Assembly (NCBI GenBank): GCA_009602725.1
Contig: WELB01000014.1
Span: 1,072,584-1,136,583, forward strand
Direction: 5' to 3'
Source: Spirogloea muscicola
Lineage: Eukaryota; Streptophyta; Zygnematophyceae; Spirogloeales; Spirogloeaceae
DNA: 64,000 bases
Both the position numbers and the translations under genes were made by a program. The notes beneath the pieces are model-generated. The model saw nothing but the letters and a program-made list of their open reading frames with translations. It ran no database searches and was not told the DNA's origin. How positions within the stretch are numbered: the stretch's first letter is position 1; each line of letters opens with the position of its first letter. Shown in pieces: positions 1 to 18,736 of the stretch.

Positions 1-1
1 G

Positions 2-250
2 TCGCTCTTGCGACGACGAGTTTCGGCCTGTTTGCAGCGTGCTCAGGCTAGTGCCTTGCACCAGAAAGCTGGACGAGCTCTAGTAGGTGGCAGAAGGGCT
101 CCGTTCCTGGCATCTAGTATTCATGCATCGAGTAGTGACCTTTAAGTTTTGACCCGTGGTTATTGAGCGGGTCAATCTGCTGTAGGTCATGTAGATTTTT
201 AGATGTGCTTGCCTTTGTACCTGGCCATTTGGCCTACATTTCTTTCTAAT
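2..250 (+). mobile_element. LINE subfamily D, C-terminal end and 3' tail
   Basis: An open frame from base 2 to a TAA at 143-145 encodes 47 residues. It matches the pattern seen at the C-terminus of the other LINE copies here: a V-S-A-C-L-Q-R stretch, then Q-K-A-G-R-A-L, then a final S-S-D-L. The copy differs enough from A and B to be its own subfamily. Just after the stop is a perfect 7-bp hairpin (150-156 with 168-174, GACCCG core), placed where the other subfamilies carry their GGGCTGG hairpin. The element continues upstream of the window. The 3' boundary near 250 is a guess. Confidence 0.6.
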
Positions 251-832
251 ACACGATGGCTCTCTCGCAGAGAGGGTACCCGCAAGAGGGTGAGGCCGCT
301 CACAAAGAAAGTTCTTCCAAGAAGGGGCTATGGCTGTGAAAAAAGCAGCTCTTCCACAGGGGGCGAAAGCTGTAAAATGCCTAGCCCACACAAATAACAA
401 GCTTCAGAACCAGAAGCGCGGCCAGATTGACTGGTGGCTGGGAAACGGGTGTGAAGCTGGTGACTCTGGGGCGAGGGCTGTGAAAAAAGCCAGCCCAAAA
501 CTTATTGACACACAGGCGAAATGCGCAAAAAGACATAAGAAATCGAGGACCATGTCAGATACTCACTTAGGTCATCTAGTAGTCGCAAGTCAGAAAGACT
601 AGCCGCCGGAAGAAAGCGCGGCCAGATTGACTGGTGGCTACTAGATGAAGCCGGAAACAGTCCCCTTGACGACAGAAGATTCCGTGTATTGGAAAAAACC
701 GTGTATCAAAAGAGGCACCCCGACAAAGTCCCGGTAGGATAAGGAACCGCTTTTTCAATTGAAGGCAGTGGCTGTGAAAGATGTGAACAGCCAGCCCAAA
801 AAGAATCGACAAGGTCCGAAGGGGCCACAGAG
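251..832 (-). mobile_element. Mosaic of short reverse-strand LINE 3' tails
   Basis: This stretch is made of minus-strand scraps of LINE 3' untranslated tails. A GCGGCCAGATTGACTGGTGG block, the very end of subfamily B tails, occurs near 420 and again near 618. GGCTG...CAGCCC hairpins occur near 475-496 and 785-815 (the latter with a wider loop), as in the E-type tails at 23.3 kb. No coding sequence is convincing. Each scrap looks like a severely 5'-truncated insertion. Boundaries between scraps are uncertain. Confidence 0.55.
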
Positions 833-979
833 AGACCCACTTCCAGGAGCCTAGCATCTCTGATCTGCGGCTGCTTAGCAGGGGTCTTAGCGCTTCCCCT
901 GGCCCCCTTCTCGTACTCTGTTCATTCTTTTTCGGGCTGGTTGTTCCAGCCCCTATTCCAATGGGCGAGCACTTTCTTC
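833..979 (+). mobile_element. LINE subfamily A 3' end, copy 1
   Basis: The last codons of the subfamily A ORF (T-H-F-Q-E-P-S-I-S-D-L-R-L-L-S-R-G) are followed by the A tail: a pyrimidine-rich leader, the hairpin GGGCTGG-TTGTT-CCAGCCC near 940, then a CAATGGGCGAGCACTTTCTTC-like end. Compared with other A copies it lacks about 45 bases between the last codons and the tail. It is a heavily 5'-truncated insertion. Confidence 0.75.
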
Positions 980-1128
980 TAGCAGGGGTTACTGAGTGAT
1001 TCGTAGCTGCTTTGTTTCTGTGTGCTTGGTTTTCTTAGCGCTTCCCCTAGCCCCCTTCTCGTACTCTGTTCATTCCTTTTTGGGCTGGCATTTCCAGCCC
1101 CTGTTCTCGATGGGCGAGCACTTTCTTC
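980..1128 (+). mobile_element. LINE subfamily A 3' tail, copy 2
   Basis: It begins with the A-type sequence around the ORF stop (AGCAGGGGTTACTGAG), followed by the A tail with hairpin GGGCTGG-CAT-TTCCAGCCC near 1083-1101 and the terminal GAGCACTTTCTTC. It sits directly behind copy 1 in the same orientation, so two 3' ends are stacked head to tail. Confidence 0.75.
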
Positions 1129-1210
1129 AAGACGCTTCCATGAGGGCGATGGCTGGGAGAGGCCAGCCCAGGAAATTTTTTGGACAAATGTCAAAGAGGC
1201 CAAGGGAAAG
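1129..1210 (-). mobile_element. Short E-like LINE tail, reverse orientation
   Basis: Read on the minus strand, this 80-base piece contains TTTGGACA-like lead-in and the hairpin GGGCTGGCCTCTCCCAGCC, as in the E-type tails at 23.3-23.45 kb. It lies between the plus-strand A tails ending at 1128 and a minus-strand A copy beginning at 1211. Confidence 0.5.
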
Positions 1211-1659
1211 AAGAAAGTGATCGCCCATTGAGAATAGGGGCTGGAAAAGCCAGCCCAAAAAAGAATGAACAGAGTACGAGAAAGGGGCCAGGGGAAGCGC
1301 TAAGAAAAACAAGCACACAGAAAAACAAAGCAGCTACGCATCACTCAGTAACCCCTGCTAAGCAGCAGCAGGTCGGAGATGCTAGGCTCCTGGAAGTGGG
1401 TCCCCTGGCCAGAGCCAGAGGCAGCAGCGAGGGCTCTGCCGGCACGAAGGTGCAACGCCCGGGCCATAGACCTCTGCAGCGAGACGGCCAGGCGCATTCG
1501 ATACACTTGCGCCAGCGACCCGGCTGCAGGAAAGTCTACCGGCTCCCCATGGAAGCAACGGGCGATGGTGTTTACGAATCACTCAGAAACCTCTGCTAAG
1601 CAGCCACAGGTCGGAGATGCTAAAGCTAGCACACATGGAATCAAGCAGCTACGAAATAC
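1211..1659 (-). mobile_element. LINE subfamily A fragments, reverse orientation
   Basis: On the minus strand, the A tail (ending at 1211) is preceded by A coding sequence to about 1572, including the G-S-L-A-Q-V-Y-R-M-R-L-A-V region and the H-L-R-A-G-R-A-L block. A further small A fragment with the last codons (near 1573-1625) is fused to it, followed by unassigned sequence. Together with copies 1 and 2 this makes a tail-to-tail arrangement of A elements around 1130-1210. Confidence 0.7.
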
Positions 1660-2440
1660 TCAGTCACCCCTGCTAAGCAGCCGCAGGTCGGAGAAACTGG
1701 ACTCCTGGTAACGGGTCCCCTGGCCAGGGCCAGAGGCTGCAGCTAGGGCACGACCGGCACGCAGATGCAACGCACGAGCCATGGACCTCTGCAGCAAGAC
1801 AGACAAGCGTATGCTGTACACCTGCGCGAGCGAGCCTGCTGCATGGAAGTCCACCGGCTCGCCATGGAATCGGTGGGAGATGGTCTGCCGCGATAGCTGA
1901 TTGAGCAGCTCGAGCCACCGAGCGCCCAACGCGCCGTGGGTGTCGATGGCGAGTGGGAAGAACTCGTCGTCCCGCGGATGGTCAGCGTACTTCAAGTCCT
2001 TGGCCCGAGCGGCGCGGGCCACCGCATACCCAGCCGTGGAGGCACAATGTGCAGGGTGAGAGCCGTCGTAGGAGTCGGTGGTAACCACGTCTAGGATGAG
2101 ACGCAGCCCGACAGCTAGTGGGGTGGCCAAGAGGTCGACGCAACGGGCGGGAGACCGTCCGCCCGCTGCTGTAGCGGCATGACTGCGGAGTTCTCGGCGG
2201 CCACCGAGAAGCCGGCTTCCATGAGGATGCCATGCATGGCATCCCAGAGGAGGTCGTGCGCAGCTGTCCGGTCCCCACCGCGGGCACACCGCAGAACATG
2301 GTCGGCCAGCTCCGCAAGCTTGGCCCCCCCCCTCGCCGCATTCGCACTGACGCACTCCCTGGAGGCATGGCGGCGGGAGACCGAGAAGCCGGTGGATGGC
2401 ACTACGGAATGCCTCATCCGGGATGGTGAGGGCGTCGGTG
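1660..2440 (-). mobile_element. LINE subfamily A, C-terminal half with endonuclease region
   Basis: The longest A copy. On the minus strand it encodes a zinc-knuckle-like C-E-C-G...H-V-L-R-C segment and R-T-A-A-H-D (read in the frame seen at about 2417-2115), then C-V-D-L-L...L-D-V-V-T-T-D-S-Y and the C-terminal G-S-L-A-Q-V...S-D-L-R-L-L-S-R-G ending at a stop at 1660. The order CCHC, R..HD, D...DVV is that of the restriction-like endonuclease of R2-class LINEs (family knowledge). The halves lie in different frames, so the copy is a frameshifted relic. It is 5'-truncated at a P-D-E-A-F-R-S-A-I codon block near 2440. Confidence 0.75.
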
Positions 2441-2884
2441 AAGGGGAGGGCCCTCACCTTCCCGGACGAGGTATTCCGCAGTGCCATCCACTGGCTCCTG
2501 GGTCTGCCGCCGCTAAGCCTCCAAGGGTGTGCGTCAATGCGAATGTGGCGAGCGAGGGGCCGAGCCTGGGGAGCTGGCCGCCCACGTTCTGCGCTGTTCC
2601 CACGGCGGAGAGCGGACAACGGCACACGACCTCCTCCGGGATGCGATGCATGGCATCCTCGTGGAGGCTGGCTTCTCGGTGGCCGCCGAGAACTCCGCAG
2701 TCATGCGCTTCAGCAATGGGCGGGCGGTCTCCACGCCCGTCGCGTCGACCTTGTGGGCACCCCACCACCGGTGGGCCACGTCTTTTCCTTGACGTGGTAA
2801 CCACTGACCCCTATGACCGCACACACCCCGTACAGTGTGCCTCCAAGGCTGGGTATGCGGTAGCCTACGCCGCTCGGGCCAAGG
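2441..2884 (+). mobile_element. LINE subfamily A, second arm of a head-to-head pair
   Basis: Starting at the same P-D-E-V-F-R-S-A-I block as the opposite copy, this arm runs plus-strand through C-E-C-G...H-V-L-R-C, E-R-T-T-A-H-D, L-D-V-V-T-T-D and A-A-R-A-K-E. It stops abruptly at 2884, where subfamily C sequence begins. It mirrors the minus-strand copy and forms the right arm of an inverted repeat with a short spacer near 2441-2455. Several frames are used, so it is decayed. Confidence 0.7.
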
Positions 2885-3913
2885 AGGTCAATCGCGGTTT
2901 TCCCGTGCTGCAGACGAGCAACCACTGGAGCATCTCCGGAGTCTCCTCCAAGGGGATGCTCGAGGCCAGGCTCGGCTCCTATCTGTTTCGTCTCTGGGAG
3001 CGTCTGAGTGGCTCTGCGCTTTGCCTTTGCATGCGGGCTTGCGGATGGAAAATGCTTTGTTTTGCGATGCTATTTGCCGCCGCCTTGGCTTACCATCCCT
3101 GTGCTTGGCAGGGGTGACCCAATGTGAATGTGGGCTAATTGAGCATGATGGATTGCTCATGGGTGACCACATGCTCAGGTGTGCCAGAGGCAGTGAGCGC
3201 ACGAGCTCCCACAACCTCCTATGTGACGCCATGTATGGCATCGTCAAGGAGGCGGGATATCAAGTGGCGTTGGAGAGCACCGGGGTGATGCCCGTCCAAC
3301 TCCGCAACGGGGTCCCTCGGACGAGGCGTGTCGATCTGATAGGCGTCCCCCTGGGAGGTGGCAAGCGGCTCCTCATGGACTTCGTCCTGACCGACAGCTT
3401 CCGAATGAAGGGCCCCACTACTTCTGAGACCGGCTATGTTTTGAAGGTGGCCGAACAGAAGAAGTTGCACAAGTACAAGGACCACCCGGCGGGGGATAAC
3501 TTTTACCCCCTGACCATGGACATCCATGGGTGTTACGGGGGTCGGTGGTCCTCGTTACTTTCGCTGCTGGCCTCTCAAGCTGACCAGCGGCGCCGGGAAC
3601 AGGGTGCAGCCCTTTCTCTTCTTCCTGGTGGCTCGGTACCTTCGGGTCTTGTTTCCTGCCACCAAATGCGTTTATCTATTTGCCTACAGCGGTCCCAGGC
3701 TGATTGCTTTGCATCGCTGGGCTGGTCGCGCCCTTGCAGCAGCCTCTGGTTTGCGCAGCGCGGTTGCGCTTCTTCCCTCAGCTCATCTGGCTTCCTACTG
3801 CTGACACGGAGGTATTGAGGGCGCCCTGTCTGCCTAGCCTTTGGCTCCGTCATGAACACCTGTATGCATCTGGCTGGCAGTCTACAGCCGATTCTTTAAT
3901 ATCAGCAGCCGCA
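2885..3913 (+). mobile_element. LINE subfamily C, endonuclease domain and 3' end
   Basis: An open frame from the C junction at about 2886 to a stop at 3818 covers the C-terminal part of a LINE ORF2-like protein. In order: R-F-S-R-A-A-D-E-Q, a C-E-C-G-L-I...H-M-L-R-C knuckle (about 3124-3186), S-E-R-T-S-S-H-N, R-R-V-D-L-I-G-V...L-L-M-D-F-V-L-T-D (about 3318-3393), then K-Y-K-D-H-P and the C-terminal block. This fits an R2-type restriction-like endonuclease with H-N in place of H-D. Relative to the 37-kb copy there is a compensated shift near 3690-3780. The 3' tail ends about 3913 and carries a weak GGCTG...CAGCC hairpin near 3871. The RT part is missing (5' truncation). Confidence 0.8.
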
Positions 3914-4281
3914 TCCTTCTTGGAAATGGCAGAAGGTCCAGCCACCGACTGCCGAACGCCCCGTGCACATCCATCGCCAGCGACAACGATGACGAGTGCC
4001 GAAAGGCGCCAAAGCCACAGGCAAGCCACTCACCCATCGAGCTTCGCGGGGAGGCCCCATGGCCACGCCGTCAGCCGGAACCACTCACCGCGCCATGCGC
4101 CGCGCCAGGCGCCGTCGGGCGCGGCGCGCCTCCTGAGGCGGCGCCCCCCCCGCGGGCAGGCGGCGCAGCGGCTGGCGGTGCGGCGCGTCGGCGGGAGGCC
4201 GCGCTGGCGACGCGAAAAGGTGCAGCCGCCACCGCTTGTGGTGCGATTGTGGTGCAATTGTGAGGCCTCCGGGGCGCCGCG
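3914..4281 (+). promoter_or_regulatory. GC-rich upstream region of the kinase gene
   Basis: No gene is visible. From about 4080 the base composition rises sharply (runs of GCGCC and CGGCGG) up to the kinase start codon at 4282. I read it as promoter plus 5' untranslated region. No TATA box or other element can be singled out. Confidence 0.35.
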
Positions 4282-10241
<5,960 letters not shown>

Positions 10242-10738
10242 TGGATCAACTTTTGCCTAGCACAACCACAGCCTGAGGCCTGCGTTTGTACAGCCACTGA
10301 TTCACTGCTTTCATATTGGATGGCCAACACTGCTTATCAAGTCACAGGCAACCTTGCACAGCTCAAGCATCCGGGCACAAGGTACAATCATCTGGCTCAA
10401 GCACCGCCAGCAGCATACTAATTACGAGATTTGCAGCTTCTTTTGGCATGGCTGCTCCACATCTTCATGGTTGCTGCTGCTGTGTAGCTGGCCGGCGAGC
10501 GTCATCAAGTATTGGTTGCCAAGCCAACCAACTATGTCACGTATCTGTTGCTTGCTCCGCAGTTGCAGTGCTGGTGGCTCAGCTGCTCCACTTCTGTATC
10601 GCCCAAGCAAAACATAGCTCTCTTAAGCTCAGCTTGAATGTTGGTCGATTAGCGCCGCCAAGAATCAGGCATTGGTTTCTTGGAGAACCACTCAACAGTG
10701 CGTCAGCAACCTCTTGGGCAGTGAAGTGCTTTGCAAGT
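10242..10738. other. Kinase 3' flank, nothing recognised
   Basis: After the kinase stop at 10239-10241 there is mixed sequence without a convincing ORF, up to the LINE tail that starts near 10739. It should include the kinase 3' untranslated region. No polyadenylation signal stands out. Confidence 0.4.
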
Positions 10739-11245
10739 GAAGAAAGTGCTCGCCCATTGAGAATAGGGGCTGGAACAAACAGCCCGAAACAGAACAGAGT
10801 ACGAGAAGGGGGCCAGGGGAAGCGCTAAGTAACAAAAACAAAGCTGCTACGAGACACTCAGTAACCCCTGCTAAGCAGCCGCAGATCAGAGATGCTGGGC
10901 TCCTGGAAGTGGGTCCCCTGGCCAGAGCTAGAGGCAGCAGCGAGGGCTCTGCCGGCACGAAGGTGCAGCGCCCGGGCCATGGACCTTTGGAGCGAGACGG
11001 CCAGGCGCATTCGATACACTTGCGCCAGCGACCCGGCTGCAGGGAAGTCAACTGGCTCCCCATGGAAGCGCCGGGCGATGGTGTGGCGGGCGAGCTGGGT
11101 GAGCAGCTCGAGCCACCGAGCGCCCGGCGCCCCATGTGTGTCGATGGCCAACGGGAAGAACTCGTCTTCCCGCGGATGATCCGCGTACTTCAGCTCTTTG
11201 GCCCGAGCAGCGCAGGCGACCGCATACCCAGCCGTGGTGGCAAGT
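10739..11245 (-). mobile_element. LINE subfamily A, 3' part
   Basis: On the minus strand a continuous frame from about 11245 to a stop at 10858 encodes T-T-A-G-Y-A-V-A-C-A-A-R-A-K-E-L-K, E-F-F-P-L-A-I-D-T-H-G and the C-terminal block ending S-D-L-R-L-L-S-R-G-Y. The A tail follows with its GGGCTG-TTTGTTC-CAGCCC hairpin and ends at about 10739 in GAGCACTTTCTTC. The frame is uninterrupted, so this looks like a relatively young 5'-truncated insertion. Upstream of 11245 the frame runs into unrelated sequence, which marks the 5' truncation point. Confidence 0.8.
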
Positions 11246-11829
11246 GCCTTGACTTGCTGCTGCTTCTCCGCAGCAACGTGGACGACTGGCTGAACCGAAA
11301 GAAGCCGCTTGCAGTGAAAGGGAGGCCAACTTAAGCCAATACAATCTCCAGGCAAAGCGAGTGCAAAGAATGGGGCATACAGCAGTAGGGTAAGCCAGTG
11401 AATACGGCGTGGACGTGGCCAACCTTCAGTGACCAGTCTGGCTGTGGATTGGGTTGCACTGAGATGGCAGCTTCGCATTACACGAACTACGAAGCGAGAG
11501 GCTAAAGTACGTGGTACTTGATAGGCAGATGTGTCCTCGTCAGCACCCCGCCTGATGCCGTCGCAGAATTTGGGGCTTTCCCCAACGGAGTCGCTCATCT
11601 GGATGCCGACTACAGAGTTGCGCTTTCAAATTCAGAGGCTTGTGCTGCGGTTGCATTGGCGGCCCCATCAGCTGCACCAATGCCGTTGCTATCATAGGAC
11701 ATGAGGCCTATCGGTCACTCGCGCATACGCTTCCTGGCTGGTCCATCACCCAGCCCGGAAAAAGAGCAGCGACCAGGTCGGAGGCTTCATCAGCCGGCCT
11801 TGCACAGCCCTCCCCGGCCTTTGCATAAA
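11246..11829. other. Unassigned stretch between LINE insertions
   Basis: No gene or LINE block is recognised. A minus-strand reading frame of the adjacent element extends into it but shows no family similarity. A GCCAATACA-containing segment near 11331-11345 loosely resembles one near 39336-39352. Confidence 0.35.
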
Positions 11830-12048
11830 GAAGTGCTCGCCCATTGAGAATAGGGGCTGGAACAACCAGCCCGAAAAAGAATGAACAGAGTACGAGAAGG
11901 GGGCCAGGGGAAGCGCTAAGAAACAGAAACAAAGCAGCTACAAGACACTCAGTAACCCCTGCTAAGCAGCCGCAGATCAGAGATGCTGGGCTCCTGGAAG
12001 TGGGTCCCCTGGCCAGAGCCAGAGGCAGCAGCGAGGGCTCTGCCGGCA
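11830..12048 (-). mobile_element. LINE subfamily A 3' end, interrupted by another A tail
   Basis: Minus-strand A tail plus the last codons of the ORF up to the C-T-F-V-P-A-E-P region (H-L-R-A-G-R-A-L in the other frame). It breaks off at the GCCGGCACGAAG position, exactly where the next A tail begins. That suggests the neighbour inserted into this copy. Confidence 0.75.
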
Positions 12049-12145
12049 CGAAGAAAGTGCTCGCCCATTGAGAAAAGGGGCTGGAACAACCAGCCCGAAA
12101 AAGAATGAACAGAGTACGAGAAGGGGGCCAGGGGAAGCGCTAAGT
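12049..12145 (-). mobile_element. LINE subfamily A tail running into the assembly gap
   Basis: Minus-strand A tail with the hairpin GGGCTGG-TTGTT-CCAGCCC and the GAGCACTTTCTTC end. It is cut off at 12145 by an N and the giant T run. Its other end joins the preceding copy at a CTTC shared by tail and target. Confidence 0.75.
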
Positions 12146-16585
<4,440 letters not shown>

Positions 16586-17817
16586 TCGGCGGCGGCGGCG
16601 GCGAGGCGGCTGCCGCTGCTGCTGCCGCTGCTGGTGCCGCTGCTGGCGCTGGCAGCGGGCGGCGGCGGCGGCGCGGCGGCGCTGCGCTTCGACGTGAACG
16701 CGTACAGCAAGTGCGTGGGCGAGGAGATTGGCGACCGCACGCTGGTCGTCGGCGACTACCGCGTCGTCTCCGGCGACGCGCCGTCCAACAAGGTCTCCGT
16801 CACGGTGAGGCCTCAGGGTCTAGGGTTCAGGGTTCAGGGTTCAGGGTTCAGGGCCGCGTCGGCGCGCCGGCGGCGAGGGCTGGGGCGCGGAGGAGGACCG
16901 CTGGCAGTCCCCGGGGAGCCGGCTGGCCCTGACGCGCTGACGCGGCGATGACGCGGCGATGACGCTGACGCGCCGGCCTCGCCGCCGCCGCCGCCGCCGC
17001 GGGCGCAGGTGACATCGCCGTACGGGTCGCAGCTGCACTACCAGGACCACGTGGAGAGCGGGCAGTTTGGGTTCACGACCAAGGAGTCGGGGCAGTTCAT
17101 GGCGTGCTTCTGGGTGCCCGGCGCCACGCCCAACGTGCACAACGTGCAGCTGGAGCTGGACTGGAAGACGGGCGTCGCCGCCCAGGACTGGAACCAGATC
17201 GCCAAGAAGGACCGCCTTGACGTGGGTCCCCTCCGCCGCCGCCGCAGCTGCCGCGGCTGTCGTTGCCGTCACTGCGCCCAGGTCGGGTTGAGGCGCTGAG
17301 CTAAGAGGCTCCCATTGCCGGGGTGTTGCAGAGCATGGGCCTGGAGCTGCGGAAGCTGGACGATGCGCTCGAGCAGATCCGCAAGGAGATGAGCTACTTT
17401 CGCACCAGGTGCACGCCCTGTGGCCTCCCCATATCAGAAGGACAATGCATGTTGCGCGGTTGTCCAGTCAAAGGCACATTCTCGTGTAAGCCGCAGCATT
17501 GGCCTGCATTCAGGGCCAATTCATGCCAGCTGCGTATGGCGGCATGCTCCGTTCCAGGGATCATGAACCCAGGGATTCCAAGCTGCTGGGCCTGTGCTTG
17601 CCAGAAAGTCCTGGTCTGCAGGTATCGCTCGGTGCTTGCCTGATGATGTTGCGACGGCGGTGGCAATTGCAGGGAGGAGGAGATGCGCAAGGTGCAGGAG
17701 CGCACCAACGGCCGTGTCGGATGGTTCAGCCTGCTCTCGCTTCTCGTCTGCATTGGCCTTGCAGCGCTGCAGCTCTGGCATCTCAAGTCCTTCTTCGAGC
17801 GCAAGAAACTGCTCTGA
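16586..17817 (+). CDS. p24/emp24/GP25L cargo receptor (5' end missing in gap)
   Basis: Type I membrane protein cycling between ER and Golgi in COPII/COPI vesicles. Four exons: 16586-16804, 17009-17221, 17332-17408 and 17673-17817 (stop 17815-17817). The first exon starts in the N gap, in frame with an alanine run and the hydrophobic leader R-R-L-P-L-L-L-P-L-L-V-P-L-L-A-L, a signal peptide. The GOLD domain follows with L-R-F-D-V, a K-C-V-G-E-E segment and a second cysteine in F-M-A-C-F-W. Then come a coiled-coil helix (L-E-L-R-K-L-D-D-A-L-E-Q-I) and one membrane segment (W-F-S-L-L-S-L-L-V-C-I-G-L). The short tail is F-F-E-R-K-K-L-L, fitting the aromatic and dilysine-type COPI/COPII signals of p24 tails. 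Length is normal for the family apart from the missing start. Confidence 0.92.
16816..16853 (+). repeat. Interstitial telomere-like TTCAGGG repeat in p24 intron 1
   Basis: About four consecutive GGGTTCA units preceded by a GGGTCTA variant, inside the first p24 intron. The unit is one base from the plant-type TTTAGGG telomere repeat. The same unit recurs at 32917-32945. Confidence 0.85.
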
Positions 17818-18736
17818 CCACCCACCCCTCCTCCACCCAAAGTGCAGACTGGGGTGCTCATGCTCGCGCCACTTCCCTCTATCGCAGCCGCACAACTGCC
17901 CCGCACATTCCCCCAGTCTCTGTATAACACTACGAAACATGAGGAAGAACATCTTCCCTTGTCGAGCCCGAGCACGCCATGCAAGTCTTGCTTTAAGCGG
18001 CACCACCTGCAGTTGTCGTTCCACTAAACAGAAGTAGCAGCAATTGTTGCGCAGAGGTCGGTGGTGCCATCCTCATACAGCCCGGCAACTGCACCTCAGT
18101 GATACGCATCATTGTGCATGGTACTGTCAGGGATAGGAGGCTCCTGCAGAACAAGCCAGTTGACCTTGTCTGCCTCTCCCTCAGCACTCGTAGCCTGCGA
18201 GCAGGACTTTGGTGCAGAGGCATGTCTGGCTTCCTGGGGTCATTACCTGAGCGCGCATTCGACCAATTGCGCTGGACCTTTGAGAAGGAGTACTAAAGCA
18301 AGCCACCCACCAACCATTCTTTACAAGTCATTCTTGACAGAGAGTTGAACAGCAAAGATGCAGAGGGGAGGTCAATGGTTCTGTGCTTAATGTTGAAGTT
18401 CATCATCATGCATGGCCAAAGCTTCCGTTGTCATGCACTTCTCTGGCAAGCAGCACGGTTGGTCTACTGTGCTGTGCTCCTCCTCTAGTAAACAATTAGC
18501 AAGTATCCTGCAATGCTCAGTTGTGCTTATATCTGTGCCACACGAGAGTTAAGCCTTGGCAGGAGCAGCTGCTAAGGGAGTTCATCCTCGCTAAGTATCG
18601 CACATTGTGCACAGCGTATACAGACCTGATTAAAGGTTGCTCGTTTCTTAGCAAGCTTGCCGACAAGCGTGGCAAGGCTGTGCAGGACCTTAGACTTGTC
18701 TGACTGCTACGCGTGCATTTTGCGCCCTTCCATGGC
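17818..18736. other. Convergent intergenic region, p24 to receptor kinase
   Basis: Both neighbouring genes end here, so it should hold two 3' untranslated regions. The ORFs seen are short, on both strands, and show no family features. No repeats or LINE tails were noticed. Confidence 0.45.

Noticed and set aside
2179-3117. 312-codon plus-strand frame as a host gene
   Set aside because: It runs across the antisense of one LINE A copy, then an off-frame part of another, then subfamily C. It is a chance frame through mobile-element sequence.
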